Assembly (NCBI RefSeq): GCF_031181185.1
Contig: NZ_JAPSKZ010000004.1
Span: forward strand, 1-47,428
Source: Phenylobacterium sp.
GTDB taxonomy: Bacteria; Pseudomonadota; Alphaproteobacteria; Caulobacterales; Caulobacteraceae
DNA: 47,428 bases
Direction: 5' to 3'
Shown piece by piece: positions 18,016 through 26,502 of this stretch. The notes below the pieces were generated by a model. The model ran no database searches. It had not been told where the DNA came from and saw only the letters and a list, made by a program, of their open reading frames with translations. The position numbers were made by a program, and so were the translations under genes. How positions within the stretch are numbered: the stretch's first letter is position 1; every line of letters begins with the position of its first letter.

Positions 18016-18372
18016 ATGCTGCTCACCCTGATGAAGTCCAAGCTGCACCGGGCCACGGTCACCCAGGCCGACCTGGACTACGAAGGCTCCATCGCCATCG
18101 ACCGCGACCTGCTGGACGCGTCGGGCATCCTGCCGCACGAGCAGGTGGACGTGCTGAACATCACTACCGGCGCGCGGTTCACGACCTACGCGATCGAAGC
18201 CCCCAGGGGTTCGCGCGTCATCGGCGTGAACGGAGCGGCGGCCCGCCTCGTTCAGAAGGGCGACAAGGTGATCGTCGTCACCTATGGGATGCTGCCGGCC
18301 GAAGAGGCCCGCAACTATTCCCCCACGGTCGTGCTGCTGGACGATGGCAACGAGATCAAGAAGGCCGCCTAA
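18016..18372 (+). CDS. panD: Aspartate 1-decarboxylase
   Basis: Decarboxylates aspartate to beta-alanine for pantothenate and CoA synthesis. The 118-residue proenzyme self-cleaves between Gly24 and Ser25 in [10 protein letters not shown], and Ser25 becomes the pyruvoyl cofactor. Other family residues are [10 protein letters not shown] and the [17 protein letters not shown] segment. The ATG at 18016 places the cleavage site at Gly24-Ser25, as in E. coli, which favours it over the ATG at 18031. No other pantothenate gene is nearby. The next gene begins within its last 29 bases. Confidence 0.95.
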   Translation: MLLTLMKSKLHRATVTQADLDYEGSIAIDRDLLDASGILPHEQVDVLNITTGARFTTYAIEAPRGSRVIGVNGAAARLVQKGDKVIVVTYGMLPAEEARNYSPTVVLLDDGNEIKKAA

Positions 18373-18826
18373 GCTCATCCTCGCCGCAGGCCTCGCCTGG
18401 GGCCTGCTTTCCGCCTGCTCGCCCGACGCGCCGCCCGGCGTGGACAAGGCGCGCCTGGACGAGGCGGTCTCCCGGGCCGTCGGCGATCCCAACACCTGCG
18501 TGCTGATCGCCGAGCGCGGCGGCAAGACGCTGTATCGCTACAACACCGCCACCGCCTGCGCGAAAAAGTACCCGGACTGCGAGGGCGCGGGCGAGATGGC
18601 CGTGGGCGACCTGTTGGAGGCCGTGGCGAAGGACGGGCGGCCCCGATACCTGAGCTGCCCGACCCTGCCCGACCGATCGCGCGGCGTCGGCTGGGCGGCG
18701 GGGCCCATCGCCGGCAAGGACCAGGTCTATGCCGCCGTCATGGAAGGCGACCGCAGCTTCCCAGGCCGGATGATGGCCGATCGGCTGGAGGCCGCCTTCC
18801 GCCGGGCGGGCGCGAGCGGGTCCTAG
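18344..18826 (+). CDS. Hypothetical lipoprotein overlapping panD
   Basis: A 160-residue protein with a signal and lipobox LLSAC (Cys26), then a Cys-containing mature part ([38 protein letters not shown]). GKTLYRYNT and [12 protein letters not shown] suggest a compact periplasmic alpha-beta domain, possibly serine-hydrolase-like or cell-wall related, but I do not recognise the family. The ATG at 18344 lies inside panD in another frame and gives a good basic-hydrophobic signal, suggesting coupling to panD translation. Its stop shares CTAG with the convergent SIMPL gene. Confidence 0.72.
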   Translation: MATRSRRPPKLILAAGLAWGLLSACSPDAPPGVDKARLDEAVSRAVGDPNTCVLIAERGGKTLYRYNTATACAKKYPDCEGAGEMAVGDLLEAVAKDGRPRYLSCPTLPDRSRGVGWAAGPIAGKDQVYAAVMEGDRSFPGRMMADRLEAAFRRAGASGS

Positions 18827-19566
18827 CGGGAAAGCTCGTAGAGGCCGGTGATGTCGACGCGGACGGTGAGTTCGCCCGGCGAGACCGACGTGTCGGCGGC
18901 TTTGCCCCGGAACGAGGCGGCTTCCATCATCGGCATCGGCGGCGGGACCGGGTAGGACGCCGTCCCTTCGCTCAGGGTCACCAGCCGCGTCACGCGGTGG
19001 CCGGTGGCGCGGGCGTAGAGGTCGGCCTTGGCGCCCAGCGCCTTCACCGCCTGTTCGCGGGCGGCGTTTTCCGCCGCGGTACGGTCGTCCAGGCCGAAGC
19101 TGATCCCGTGCACCTGGTTGGCGCCCGCGCCAACCGAGGCGTCGACGGCGGCGCCGAGGCGCTTCAGGTCGCGCACGGTGATCGTCACCGTATTGGACGC
19201 CTGGTAGCCGACCAGCACCGGCGGCTGGTTCTCCTGGTACCGGTATTGCGGGCTGAGGTTCAGGTTTGACGTCTGGATGTCCTTCTCGGCCAGGCCCGAG
19301 CGGCGAAGGCTCGCCACCACCGAGTTCATGCGCGCGGCGTTGGCCTGCATGGCCTCGGCGGCGGTCTTGCCCTCGGTCATCACGCCCAGGGTGATGGTGG
19401 CCATGTCGGGCGCAACCTTGGTCTCTCCATAGGCCGCGAGATTCAGGGTCGTGGCGCGGAACATGGTGTCGGCCGCGGGCGGCGCGGCTTGCGCCAGGGC
19501 GGCCGGCGCAGCGGCCGAGGCGGCCAGGGCGAACGCGAGCGCAGAAGCGCGCATCAGGGTCTTCAT
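18823..19566 (-). CDS. SIMPL (DUF541) domain protein, secreted
   Basis: A 247-residue periplasmic protein with a signal peptide (about 1-25, MKTLMRASALAFALAASAAA then PAALAQ). The SIMPL/DUF541 landmarks follow: NLAAYGETKVAPDMATITLGV, EAMQANAARMNSVVASL, and the alternating IQTSNLNLSPQYRY segment. Members include E. coli YggE, linked to oxidative stress, and the mouse IRAK1-binding SIMPL. The ATG at 19566 follows AAGGAG. It reads away from the tRNA gene. Confidence 0.9.
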   Translation of the reverse strand: MKTLMRASALAFALAASAAAPAALAQAAPPAADTMFRATTLNLAAYGETKVAPDMATITLGVMTEGKTAAEAMQANAARMNSVVASLRRSGLAEKDIQTSNLNLSPQYRYQENQPPVLVGYQASNTVTITVRDLKRLGAAVDASVGAGANQVHGISFGLDDRTAAENAAREQAVKALGAKADLYARATGHRVTRLVTLSEGTASYPVPPPMPMMEAASFRGKAADTSVSPGELTVRVDITGLYELSR

Positions 19567-19680
19567 CGAGGTCTCCTTGGGTCCTGGGGGAGCGGACCTT
19601 GACCCTGAAACTCCCAAGCTCCACCTGAACGCAAGCTTTAAGGCCCGTGCAGCCCGTGGTAACCGGCGCAACCGCTGCTG

Positions 19681-19756
19681 GGGCCTGTAGCTCAATGGTT
19701 AGAGCCGGCCGCTCATAACGGTCTGGTTGCAGGTTCGAGTCCTGCCGGGCCCACCA
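19681..19756 (+). tRNA. tRNA with CAU anticodon, probably tRNA-Ile2 (AUA decoder)
   Basis: 76 bases fold into a full cloverleaf. The acceptor stem GGGCCTG pairs with CGGGCCC, with one G-T pair. The D stem is GCTC/GAGC, the anticodon stem GGCCG/CGGTC carries loop CTCATAA (anticodon CAT), and the T stem GCAGG/CCTGC encloses TTCGAGT. The genome encodes the ACCA end. A CAU anticodon means Met, fMet or lysidine-modified Ile2. The body resembles E. coli ileX-type tRNA-Ile2 and lacks the initiator features (C1-A72 mismatch, three G-C pairs), so Ile2 is favoured. It would need TilS. Confidence 0.9.
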
Positions 19757-20045
19757 GCGACGCTTTCCAGCCGGCTCCATGTTGTCGCGGCGCCTGCGTA
19801 GGTCCTGGTTGGCGCCAACACTTTCGCGCGAAACCGACAGACATACCGCTGATAGGCGCCAAGTTGCGGACCCTCAGGCCCGCCTCGAAGCCTCGGAAGG
19901 TGTCCGATTTCAAGATAGCGGCTGGCCTACTGACGTTTGGGCAAGCGCCAACCATGACCTCAGACGTCATTGATGCGCCTGCGGCATCGCTTAGTCAGGG
20001 CGCCTGCGGCCGGCTGGTGGCCGGCGGCGGCGAGGGGGCTTTCCA
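19757..20045. other. 289-base gap after the tRNA gene
   Basis: No supported gene. The frame shared with the following amidohydrolase fragment has a stop at 19992-19994. Small inverted repeats such as GATGC/GCATC (near 19972) and CCGGC/GCCGG (near 20010) are present. I see no repeat of the tRNA 3' end that would mark an attachment-site pair. Confidence 0.5.
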
Positions 20046-20414
20046 GTGATCGGCAACCCGGCGCTGATCGAGGACGCCCTCCATCGACATCCGAAGCTGC
20101 GGCTGAACCTGATGCACCTGGGGGCGCCGTTCCTCGAGGACACGATCGCCATGCTGTCGCTGTATCCGAACGTGAGCGTCGACACGGGCGCCGTCAGCTG
20201 GATCATGCCGCGCCGGCAATTTCACGACTACCTGCGCAGGCTGGTCGACGCGGGCTTCAGCGATCGCATCATGTTCGGGTCGGACCAGATGTTCTGGCCC
20301 GAGGCCATCGGCCTGGCGATCGAGGGCGTGGAATCCGCGACCTTCCTGACCGCGGCGGACAAGCAGGCGATCTTCCACGACAACGCCGCCCGCTTCTATC
20401 GGTTGGCCGCATAA
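20046..20414 (+). pseudogene. Amidohydrolase (amidohydro-rel 2 type) carboxy-terminal remnant
   Basis: 122 codons from a GTG at 20046 match only the last third of TIM-barrel amidohydrolases, normally about 330-380 residues. Landmarks are NPALIEDALHRHPKLRLNLM, YPNVSVDTGAVSW and DRIMFGSDQMFWPEAIGLA, where the Asp after GS is the family's metal or catalytic Asp. The metal-binding HxH and mid-barrel His that should lie upstream are missing, and the in-frame stop at 19992 ends the frame. It is best read as the stump of a gene whose 5' part was lost next to the tRNA. Expression as a short protein cannot be excluded. Confidence 0.72.
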
Positions 20415-20582
20415 CCCGGCGGCGGAATGCGGCCGTCCAGACCCGACGTTCCCCGGCAAGATCCGCGCGCGCGGAGCATTTCATCCAAGTTCGGCCACGG
20501 CGTTATGGTTCGGGAAACCGGGTAGGAGTCTTGTCTGCGGCGAGCCCCTGGACAGGCAACTCGTGCTGATGGTTCGCCAAGG

Positions 20583-21824
20583 ATGGATGGATTGAGCGGC
20601 CTGTGGCGCGGCTTCAGGGGGACCTTGAGCGAGGCCGCGTGGCTCAGCGGCGACCGGGCGCGAGCCTACGTCCGCGTGTTCGGCGTCGTCGTCCTGGCCG
20701 TCGTGGTCGTCTGGCTGCTCGCGTCGCGCGACGGGGTGGACCGGGCGGGCAACGTGCTCGGCACGGACTTCATCTGCTTCTGGTCGGCCTCCGAGGTGGC
20801 TCAGACCGGAAGGGCCGCCGAGGTCTACGATCTCAAGACCCTGAAAGCCGTACAGGCCGCGATCCCCGGCGTGGGCGACACCGTCTGGCCGTTCCTCTAT
20901 CCGCCCACGTTCCTGCTGATCTGCCTGCCGCTGGCCGCCCTGCCGCTGTTCCCGGCGCTCGCCGCGTGGCTGCTTTCGACCGGGCTCGCCTACGTGCTGG
21001 CCTTGCGGCTCTGGGCCGGACGCTGGCTCGGCCATGTGGCTCCCCTGGCGTTTCCTGCGGCCTTCATCAACCTGGCGCACGGACAGAACGCCTTCCTGAC
21101 GACGGCGCTCTTCGCCATCGCCTCCTGGGCGTTGCGCCGCCGGCCTCTCCTGGCGGGCCTGTGCTTCGGTGCGCTCGTCATCAAGCCGCACCTGGGGCTG
21201 TTGATCCCGATCGCCCTCGCGGCGGGAGGTCAGTGGCGGGCGTTCGGGGCGGCGGCCGCGGCCGGGGCAGGGGTCATCTTCCTGTCCGTACTGGTCTTCG
21301 GCGTCGACGCCTGGCGGGCCTTCCTGGACAGCGCCGGCTTTTCGCGGACGATCCTCGAGGGCGGGCTGGTCGATCCGGCGAAGTTGCAGTCCGCTTTCGC
21401 CGCGGCGCGGATGTGGGGCCTGCCCCTCGGGATCGCCTATGCCCTGCAGGCCGCGGTCCTGCTCGCGGCGGCGGTCGCGGTGTGGCGCGTGGGACGTCTG
21501 AGGCCTGACCCCGCCGCCCTCGCGGCCACGCTGGCGGCGGGCACGCTCCTGGCCAGCCCGTATCTGCTCGACTACGACCTGGTCCTCGCGTCGATCCCTA
21601 TGGCGTGGCTCGTCGGCGAGGGACTGAAAACCGGCTTCAGGTCCTGGGAGAAGTCGGTGGTCGCGGCCGCGTTCGTCCTGCCCGCGATCTCGCGAACGGC
21701 AGCGCAGGCGACGGCGATTCCGCTGGGGCCTCTGGTGCTGGGCGCGTTGTTCCTGCTGGTCTGGCGACGCGCGTCGGCGAGCAGCTTGCCCGACCGGTCC
21801 TGTTCGGATCCGCCCCACCACTGA
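20583..21824 (+). CDS. GT87/DUF2029 polyprenol-phosphate-dependent membrane glycosyltransferase
   Basis: A 413-residue integral membrane protein with about ten hydrophobic segments. The signature GTDFICFWSASEVAQTG after the first membrane helix carries the Asp expected of GT-C enzymes. FLYPPTFLLICLPLAALPLF and the INLAHGQNAF segment are typical of GT87. Members transfer mannose or other sugars from a lipid carrier outside the membrane to envelope glycans; the acceptor here is unknown. It has no glycan-cluster neighbour, only a GT2 gene 7 kb away. Confidence 0.88.
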   Translation: MDGLSGLWRGFRGTLSEAAWLSGDRARAYVRVFGVVVLAVVVVWLLASRDGVDRAGNVLGTDFICFWSASEVAQTGRAAEVYDLKTLKAVQAAIPGVGDTVWPFLYPPTFLLICLPLAALPLFPALAAWLLSTGLAYVLALRLWAGRWLGHVAPLAFPAAFINLAHGQNAFLTTALFAIASWALRRRPLLAGLCFGALVIKPHLGLLIPIALAAGGQWRAFGAAAAAGAGVIFLSVLVFGVDAWRAFLDSAGFSRTILEGGLVDPAKLQSAFAAARMWGLPLGIAYALQAAVLLAAAVAVWRVGRLRPDPAALAATLAAGTLLASPYLLDYDLVLASIPMAWLVGEGLKTGFRSWEKSVVAAAFVLPAISRTAAQATAIPLGPLVLGALFLLVWRRASASSLPDRSCSDPPHH

Positions 21825-21990
21825 AGGTCCGCAGCAAGCGTTGCACGCCTGCGGTCGGGATTCGGCTGGCGTCGAGCGCGAAATCGTGCGATGATGTGAA
21901 CATCGAATATCGTTTTGGTTCGGTTGCTCTCCACGCTTGTTCTTCGGATCGAGCCCGAGCCTCCCAAGACCTTCTCCGAACATTTGATGT

Positions 21991-22012
21991 CGCGCGCCGA
22001 TCTTGGCGCGCG
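21991..22012 (+). promoter_or_regulatory. GC-rich hairpin in the cspA leader
   Basis: A perfect 8-base stem, CGCGCGCC (21991-21998) with GGCGCGCG (22005-22012), and loop GATCTT, ending 28 bases before the cspA ATG. No T run follows, so it is not a simple terminator. Long structured leaders control cspA translation at low temperature in E. coli, and this could act similarly. The cspA ATG lacks an obvious purine-rich ribosome site. Confidence 0.5.
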
Positions 22013-22040
22013 AAAACTCACACGCGAAAAGTGACAATTA

Positions 22041-22250
22041 ATGGCTATCGGCACCGTGAAGTGGTTCAACCCGACGAAGGGCTTCGGCTTCATCCAACCG
22101 GACGACGGCGGCCCGGACGTCTTCGTGCACATCTCGGCCGTGGAACGTTCGAGCCTCGGCTCGATCAACGAGGGCCAGAAGCTCAGCTACGAGCTGGAGC
22201 GCGACCAGCGCAGCGGCAAGATGTCCGCCGGCCAGCTGCAAGCCGGCTAA
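22041..22250 (+). CDS. Cold-shock protein (CspA family)
   Basis: A 69-residue single OB-fold RNA chaperone. RNP1 is KGFGFIQP and RNP2 is VFVHIS, with the typical start [14 protein letters not shown]. It binds single-stranded RNA and melts structure to keep translation going in the cold. A 216-base gap with a strong hairpin precedes it. It is the first gene of a same-strand cassette with a small unknown gene, a DUF6481 gene and an IF-1 paralogue, suggesting co-expression under cold or growth-transition stress. Confidence 0.95.
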   Translation: MAIGTVKWFNPTKGFGFIQPDDGGPDVFVHISAVERSSLGSINEGQKLSYELERDQRSGKMSAGQLQAG

Positions 22251-22311
22251 GGAGCTGCGTTCGGGCAGGGCCGCGGGTTTGCCGCCGCCCTGGCCGGACA
22301 GCAGGGAAGCA

Positions 22312-22539
22312 ATGGCTCTCTCCACCATTGAACGGGCCTACCAGGTCGCGCGTTCGGGCCAAGCGGCGGACTTCGCCAGCCTGAAGCAGCGGCTGCAGGC
22401 CGAGGGCTGCCGGGCGGTCGACGCGCTGCTCTCGCAGCGTAACCTCCGCAGCCACCTCGAGGCGATCTGCGCGGCCGCGTTCCGGCCCGACGAGGCGCCC
22501 CAAACCCCACAGAAGGTCGACAGCCACCATGATCAGTGA
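22312..22539 (+). CDS. Small helical hypothetical protein in the cold-shock cassette
   Basis: A 75-residue soluble protein from the ATG at 22312, after a GCAGGGAAGC stretch. The start MALSTIERAYQVARSGQAAD is followed by alternating leucine-rich helices (SLKQRLQAEG, LRSHLEAICAAAF). There is no membrane segment or known domain. Its last 11 bases overlap the start of the DUF6481 gene, so the two are probably translated together. The role is unknown; position suggests a link to cold-shock or ribosome function. Confidence 0.72.
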   Translation: MALSTIERAYQVARSGQAADFASLKQRLQAEGCRAVDALLSQRNLRSHLEAICAAAFRPDEAPQTPQKVDSHHDQ

Positions 22540-22891
22540 CATCGACGGCTCGGGCTTTTCCGATCGGCTGAAGCGCGCCGCCGACGCCAAGCAGGCCCTG
22601 CTGGCCAAGATGCGTCCGCGACCCACCGTCACCGACCCGCAGGCGCCGTCCCGCGAGGCGCTGCGGACCGCGGAGCTCGAGCAGGTCCGCCACGCCCGCG
22701 CAGCCGCCAAGGCGGCCAAGAAGCAGGCGGCGGCCGACGCCATCGAGGCCGCGCGCTTGAATGCGGAGGCCGTCGAAGCCGCCGCTCTCGACGCCAAACG
22801 CGGCGAGCGCAAGGAGCGCAAGGCGCTGACCAAGGCCGAGGCCAAGGCCAAGCGCGACGCCCGCTACGCCGCCCGCAAGGCCCGCAAGTAA
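22529..22891 (+). CDS. DUF6481-family charged helical protein
   Basis: A 120-residue protein, nearly all helix and rich in Ala, Lys, Arg and Glu. The conserved DUF6481-like start is SGFSDRLKRAADAKQALLAK, followed by a long charged helix (about 45-120) ending AKAKRDARYAARKARK. The character is that of a single coiled coil or RNA-binding helix. Members sit next to cspA-type genes in many alphaproteobacteria, as I recall. It overlaps the upstream small gene by 11 bases and precedes the IF-1 paralogue by 33 bases. Confidence 0.82.
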   Translation: MISDIDGSGFSDRLKRAADAKQALLAKMRPRPTVTDPQAPSREALRTAELEQVRHARAAAKAAKKQAAADAIEAARLNAEAVEAAALDAKRGERKERKALTKAEAKAKRDARYAARKARK

Positions 22892-22924
22892 CCCGCGCGA
22901 TCCCGCGCTACGAAAGGAACGCCA

Positions 22925-23197
22925 TTGGCGAAGGAAGAGCTCGTCGAGTTCGACGGACAGATCACCGAACTGCTGCCGGAAGGCCGCTTCCGCGTCCGGC
23001 TCGAGAACGACCATGAAATCCTGGCCTACACGGCCGGCAAGATGAAGAAGAACCGCATCCGCTCCATGGTGGGCGACCGCGTGACGGTCGAGATGACGCC
23101 CTACGACATGGACCGGGGCCGGATCACCTATCGCCACAAACCCGAAGGCAGCCGCCCGGCCGGCGCTGGCGCTCGCCCGCAGTTCCGGCGGCGCTAG
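22925..23197 (+). CDS. infA: Translation initiation factor IF-1 paralogue with basic tail
   Basis: A 90-residue S1/OB-fold protein that binds the ribosomal A site during initiation. The IF-1 core is complete ([49 protein letters not shown]). An extra 18-residue tail rich in Gly, Pro and Arg ends QFRRR; ordinary IF-1 stops near residue 72. The start is TTG at 22925, after GAAAGGAACGCC, which should lower expression. I interpret it as the stress-cassette paralogue common in alphaproteobacteria rather than the housekeeping IF-1, but the second copy cannot be checked in this window. Confidence 0.85.
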   Translation: MAKEELVEFDGQITELLPEGRFRVRLENDHEILAYTAGKMKKNRIRSMVGDRVTVEMTPYDMDRGRITYRHKPEGSRPAGAGARPQFRRR

Positions 23198-23311
23198 GCA
23201 GCCGATCCGGTCCGGCTTGCGCTTCCCCAAAGCGGCGCCTTGTTTCCGCCGCCGCTCCCCCGCTAGCGTAGGGGAACGAAGGCTGCGTCGGCAGCAGGGG
23301 GAAGAGTATTC

Positions 23312-25141
23312 ATGGATCGTCGCGTATTCCTGGGCAGCGCCGCGGCGCTGGCCGTCTCGGGCGCCGTCGCGCCGCTGCCCACGCAGGCGGCCACGGCCGA
23401 AGACGCTCGGCTGCGGGCGTTGCTGGACGCCTTCTTCGAGGCGGATCTCGACGAGTCGCCCCAGTCGGCCACCACCTATGGCCTGGATGTCGGTAAGCGC
23501 GCCGCACAGCGCAGCCAACTGGACGATGTCTCATCGGCCGGTCGCGCCCGCTGGGTGGCCGCCCGCAAGGCGCGCTTGGCGCAGCTTTCCCGGATCGACG
23601 CGGGCAAGCTCTCGCCGCTGAGCCGCACCGACCTTGAGGTCGTCAGCTACGCCTATCGCACAATCGCCGAGGGCGGCGAGCGCTTCACCTTCGGCGAGGG
23701 CGCGGCGGGCTTCTCCTACGCGCCTTACTCGCCGTACGTCCTGAGCCAGCTGTCGGGCGTCTACCAGTCTGTCCCGGATTTCCTGGACTCGGTGCATCCG
23801 GTGAAGACCGCGGCTGACGCCGAAGCCTATCTGGCGCGCCTGGAGGCCTTCGCGGGCCTGCTGGACGCCAACACCGCCGATTTCCGCAAGGACGCCGCCC
23901 GCGGGGTGCTGGCGCCGGACTTCGCCCTCGAGGCCACGCTCGCGCAGCTGCGCAAGCTGCGGGAGCCGGCGGCGGAGGCGCACGGCCTGACGACTTCGCT
24001 GACGCGCCGCACCGCCGAAGGCGGTATCGGTGGCGACTGGAAGCGGCGCGCCGCAGCCATCGTCTCGGGCAAGGTCTATCCCTCGCTGGATCGGCAGATC
24101 GCCGCCGTTGAGGCGCTGCGGCCCCAGGCGAAGCCAGATCCCGGCGTCTGGAAGCTGCCCGACGGCCAAGCCTTCTACGCGGGCGCGCTCGCGTTCCAGA
24201 CCACGACGACGCTGACCCCCGAGCAGGCCCACGCGCTGGGGCTGAAACAGGTGGCGGAACTGGAAGCCCAGATGGACACCCTCCTGCGGGCGCAGGGCCT
24301 GACCAGCGGCTCGGTGGGCGCGCGGATGACCCAGCTCGCGAAGCGGCCGGATCAGCTCTATCCGAACACCGACGCCGGCCGAGCCGAACTGCTGAACGCG
24401 CTGAACGAGCAGACCGAGGCCATGCGGGCCAAGATGCCGCTGGCGTTCAAGACCCTGCCGAAGGCGCCGGTCGAGATCGTGCGCGTGCCGCCCGAGATCG
24501 AAGACGGCGCGCCGAACGGCTACGCCACGCCGCCGGCCCTGGACGGCTCGCGGCCGGGCCGCTTCTACATCAACCTGAAGGACACGGCCGAGTGGCCGAA
24601 GTTCAGCCTCCCGACCCTGACCTATCACGAGGCGCTGCCGGGTCACCAATGGGAAGGCTCGATCACGCTGGAGTCGACCGAGATCCCGCGCCTGCGGCAG
24701 GTGTCGCTGGGGTTCGCCGCCTATGGCGAGGGCTGGGGCCTCTATGCCGAGCAACTGGCCGACGAACTGGGCGCCTACGAGGGGGACCCGCTGGGCAGGT
24801 TGGGCTTCCTGCAGTCGCTCCAGTTCCGCGCGGTGCGGGTCGTCGTGGATACCGGGATGCACGCCAAGCGCTGGAGCCGCGAACAGGCCACGGACTACAT
24901 GGTCGAGAAGACCGGCTTCGTCCGGAGCCGGGCGCAGCGCGAGATCGACCGCTACGCCATCTGGCCGGGCCAGGCCTGCAGCTACAAGATCGGCCACACC
25001 GAATGGGTGCGCTTGCGCGAGGAGGCGAAAGCCCGCGCCGGCGCGAAGTTCGACCTGAAGACCTTCCACGACGTGCTGCGCCGCGGATCGATGCCGCTCG
25101 TCGTGCTGGAGCAGGTCGTGAAGCAGACCTTCCCCGCATAA
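23312..25141 (+). CDS. DUF885-family secreted putative metallopeptidase
   Basis: A 609-residue protein with a twin-arginine-like signal (MDRRVFLGSAAALAVSG, cleavage after about 27). The DUF885 body includes the conserved zinc-peptidase-like motif HEALPGHQ (His439, Glu440, His445) and the later AAYGEGWGLYAEQLADELG segment, in which Glu may be a further metal ligand. Related proteins hydrolyse peptides and appear widely as secreted enzymes with unassigned substrates. It begins 114 bases after the IF-1 gene and probably has its own promoter. Confidence 0.85.
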   Translation: MDRRVFLGSAAALAVSGAVAPLPTQAATAEDARLRALLDAFFEADLDESPQSATTYGLDVGKRAAQRSQLDDVSSAGRARWVAARKARLAQLSRIDAGKLSPLSRTDLEVVSYAYRTIAEGGERFTFGEGAAGFSYAPYSPYVLSQLSGVYQSVPDFLDSVHPVKTAADAEAYLARLEAFAGLLDANTADFRKDAARGVLAPDFALEATLAQLRKLREPAAEAHGLTTSLTRRTAEGGIGGDWKRRAAAIVSGKVYPSLDRQIAAVEALRPQAKPDPGVWKLPDGQAFYAGALAFQTTTTLTPEQAHALGLKQVAELEAQMDTLLRAQGLTSGSVGARMTQLAKRPDQLYPNTDAGRAELLNALNEQTEAMRAKMPLAFKTLPKAPVEIVRVPPEIEDGAPNGYATPPALDGSRPGRFYINLKDTAEWPKFSLPTLTYHEALPGHQWEGSITLESTEIPRLRQVSLGFAAYGEGWGLYAEQLADELGAYEGDPLGRLGFLQSLQFRAVRVVVDTGMHAKRWSREQATDYMVEKTGFVRSRAQREIDRYAIWPGQACSYKIGHTEWVRLREEAKARAGAKFDLKTFHDVLRRGSMPLVVLEQVVKQTFPA

Positions 25142-25182
25142 CCGCGTTAGCGCCGGTCTGCGGAGTTCGCTAGGAAAGGTCG

Positions 25183-26436
25183 ATGACGGATCGGGCGGAA
25201 GACATCGACGTGGGGGCGAACGCCGCGGCGCGGCGCGGCCCCACCCGCCGCTTCGAGGCCCGGCGGCATGACATCATCCGCTCGGCGATCGCCGAACTGA
25301 ACCGCAAGGGCGTGCGCGGCATGACGCTGGGCGAGGTGGCCGCTCGGCTGGACCTCGTGCCGACTGGGGTCATCTACTACTTCCGCAACAAGGAAGAGCT
25401 GGCCCAGGCGGCCCTGCTGCAGGGGCTGGAGGCCTTCGATCGGCTCGTGGCCGCGGGCGATGCCGAGCCGGACGAGCGGCGACGGGTCTCGGCCTTCGTC
25501 GGCGCCTACTTCGATCTGAAGCAGCGGGTGGCGCTTGGCCAGGCGGACGAGGTGCCGGTCTTCAACGACATACGGGCGCTGAACTGCGAGCGGGTCAACG
25601 CGGCCTTCGTCGAGCTCTTCCGGCACGTGCGGACGCTACTGGCCCCAGCCGACCGGCTGCCGCGGCCGCACGCCAACGCCCGAGCTCATCTGCTGCTCTC
25701 GAACCTCTTGTGGACGCCGGCGTGGCTGCGGCGGGTCGAGTTGGCGGACTATCCGCGCACGGCGGAACGGACCAGCGACATCCTGCTGAACGGCCTGTTG
25801 GGCCCGAGCGTGGCGTGGACGGCGCCGAAGCCGCTCAGCCTCCAACGCGAGGGCGATCCCAGCGCGCACGCCTCGTCCGAGCTGTTCCTGCGGGCCGCCA
25901 CCGAGCTGATCAACGAGCAGGGCTACCACGGCGCCTCGGTCGAGCGGATCTCGGCGCGTCTCAACGTCAGCAAGGGCGCCTTCTATCACCACAACGCGAC
26001 AAAGGATGAGCTGGTCGCCGCCTGCTTCCAGCGCACGTTCGACATCGTCTGGCGTGCGATCCACGAGGCGGAGGCCGCCGGCGGATCCGGCCTGGAAGTG
26101 CTGGTCAATCTGGCCGCCGCGCTGATCGAGCGGCAGGTGAGCGGCGGCGCCCCGTTGTTGCGCACCTCAGCCCTGACGACGGTGCCCGAAGCTATCCGCG
26201 CCGGCCTGCTGGAGACCTTCGATCAGCTTTCGTACCGCTTCGCGTCGATCATCTGCGAAGGCGTCGGCGACGGCTCGATCCGCCCGCTGGACGTGAATAT
26301 CGCCGCCCAAACCTTGACCGCCGCAATCAACGCCGCGGCCGAGTTGCGTCACTGGGCGCCGGGCGTCGGGCCCGAGGCCGTCACCGAGCTCTACGTGCGC
26401 CCGCTGTTCGAAGGGCTGGCCTCGCCCGCGGCTTGA
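25183..26436 (+). CDS. Double TetR-family regulator (two helix-turn-helix domains)
   Basis: A 417-residue protein built from two TetR units in tandem. The first DNA-binding domain (about 28-75) contains MTLGEVAARLDLVPTGVIYY and the FRNKEELAQAALLQG helix. The second (about 231-277) contains ASVERISARLNVSKGAFYHH and NATKDELVAACFQRTF. Each is followed by a helical ligand-binding region. Ordinary TetR proteins have one such domain in about 200 residues and bind as dimers, so this chain may act as a covalent dimer or bridge two operators. It is 66 bases upstream of the acyl-CoA synthetase gene on the same strand and likely controls it or the neighbouring acyl-CoA genes. Confidence 0.9.
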   Translation: MTDRAEDIDVGANAAARRGPTRRFEARRHDIIRSAIAELNRKGVRGMTLGEVAARLDLVPTGVIYYFRNKEELAQAALLQGLEAFDRLVAAGDAEPDERRRVSAFVGAYFDLKQRVALGQADEVPVFNDIRALNCERVNAAFVELFRHVRTLLAPADRLPRPHANARAHLLLSNLLWTPAWLRRVELADYPRTAERTSDILLNGLLGPSVAWTAPKPLSLQREGDPSAHASSELFLRAATELINEQGYHGASVERISARLNVSKGAFYHHNATKDELVAACFQRTFDIVWRAIHEAEAAGGSGLEVLVNLAAALIERQVSGGAPLLRTSALTTVPEAIRAGLLETFDQLSYRFASIICEGVGDGSIRPLDVNIAAQTLTAAINAAAELRHWAPGVGPEAVTELYVRPLFEGLASPAA

Positions 26437-26502
26437 GGCTCGCCACGCCGCCCGGCCTGGGTTAGGCCGTCAGGGAAAGTCGCCAAGCGTGAGGAGTAGG
26501 TC

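Noticed and set aside
18356..19780. A long leftward open frame over the tRNA and the SIMPL gene
   Set aside because: It reads the tRNA backwards into a familiar spurious peptide (ARQDSNLQPDRYER) and is out of frame with the real SIMPL gene.
19681..20045. An attachment-site duplication of the tRNA 3' end
   Set aside because: I searched by eye for a second copy of GTTCGAGTCCTGCCGGGC downstream and found none; no integrase is present either.
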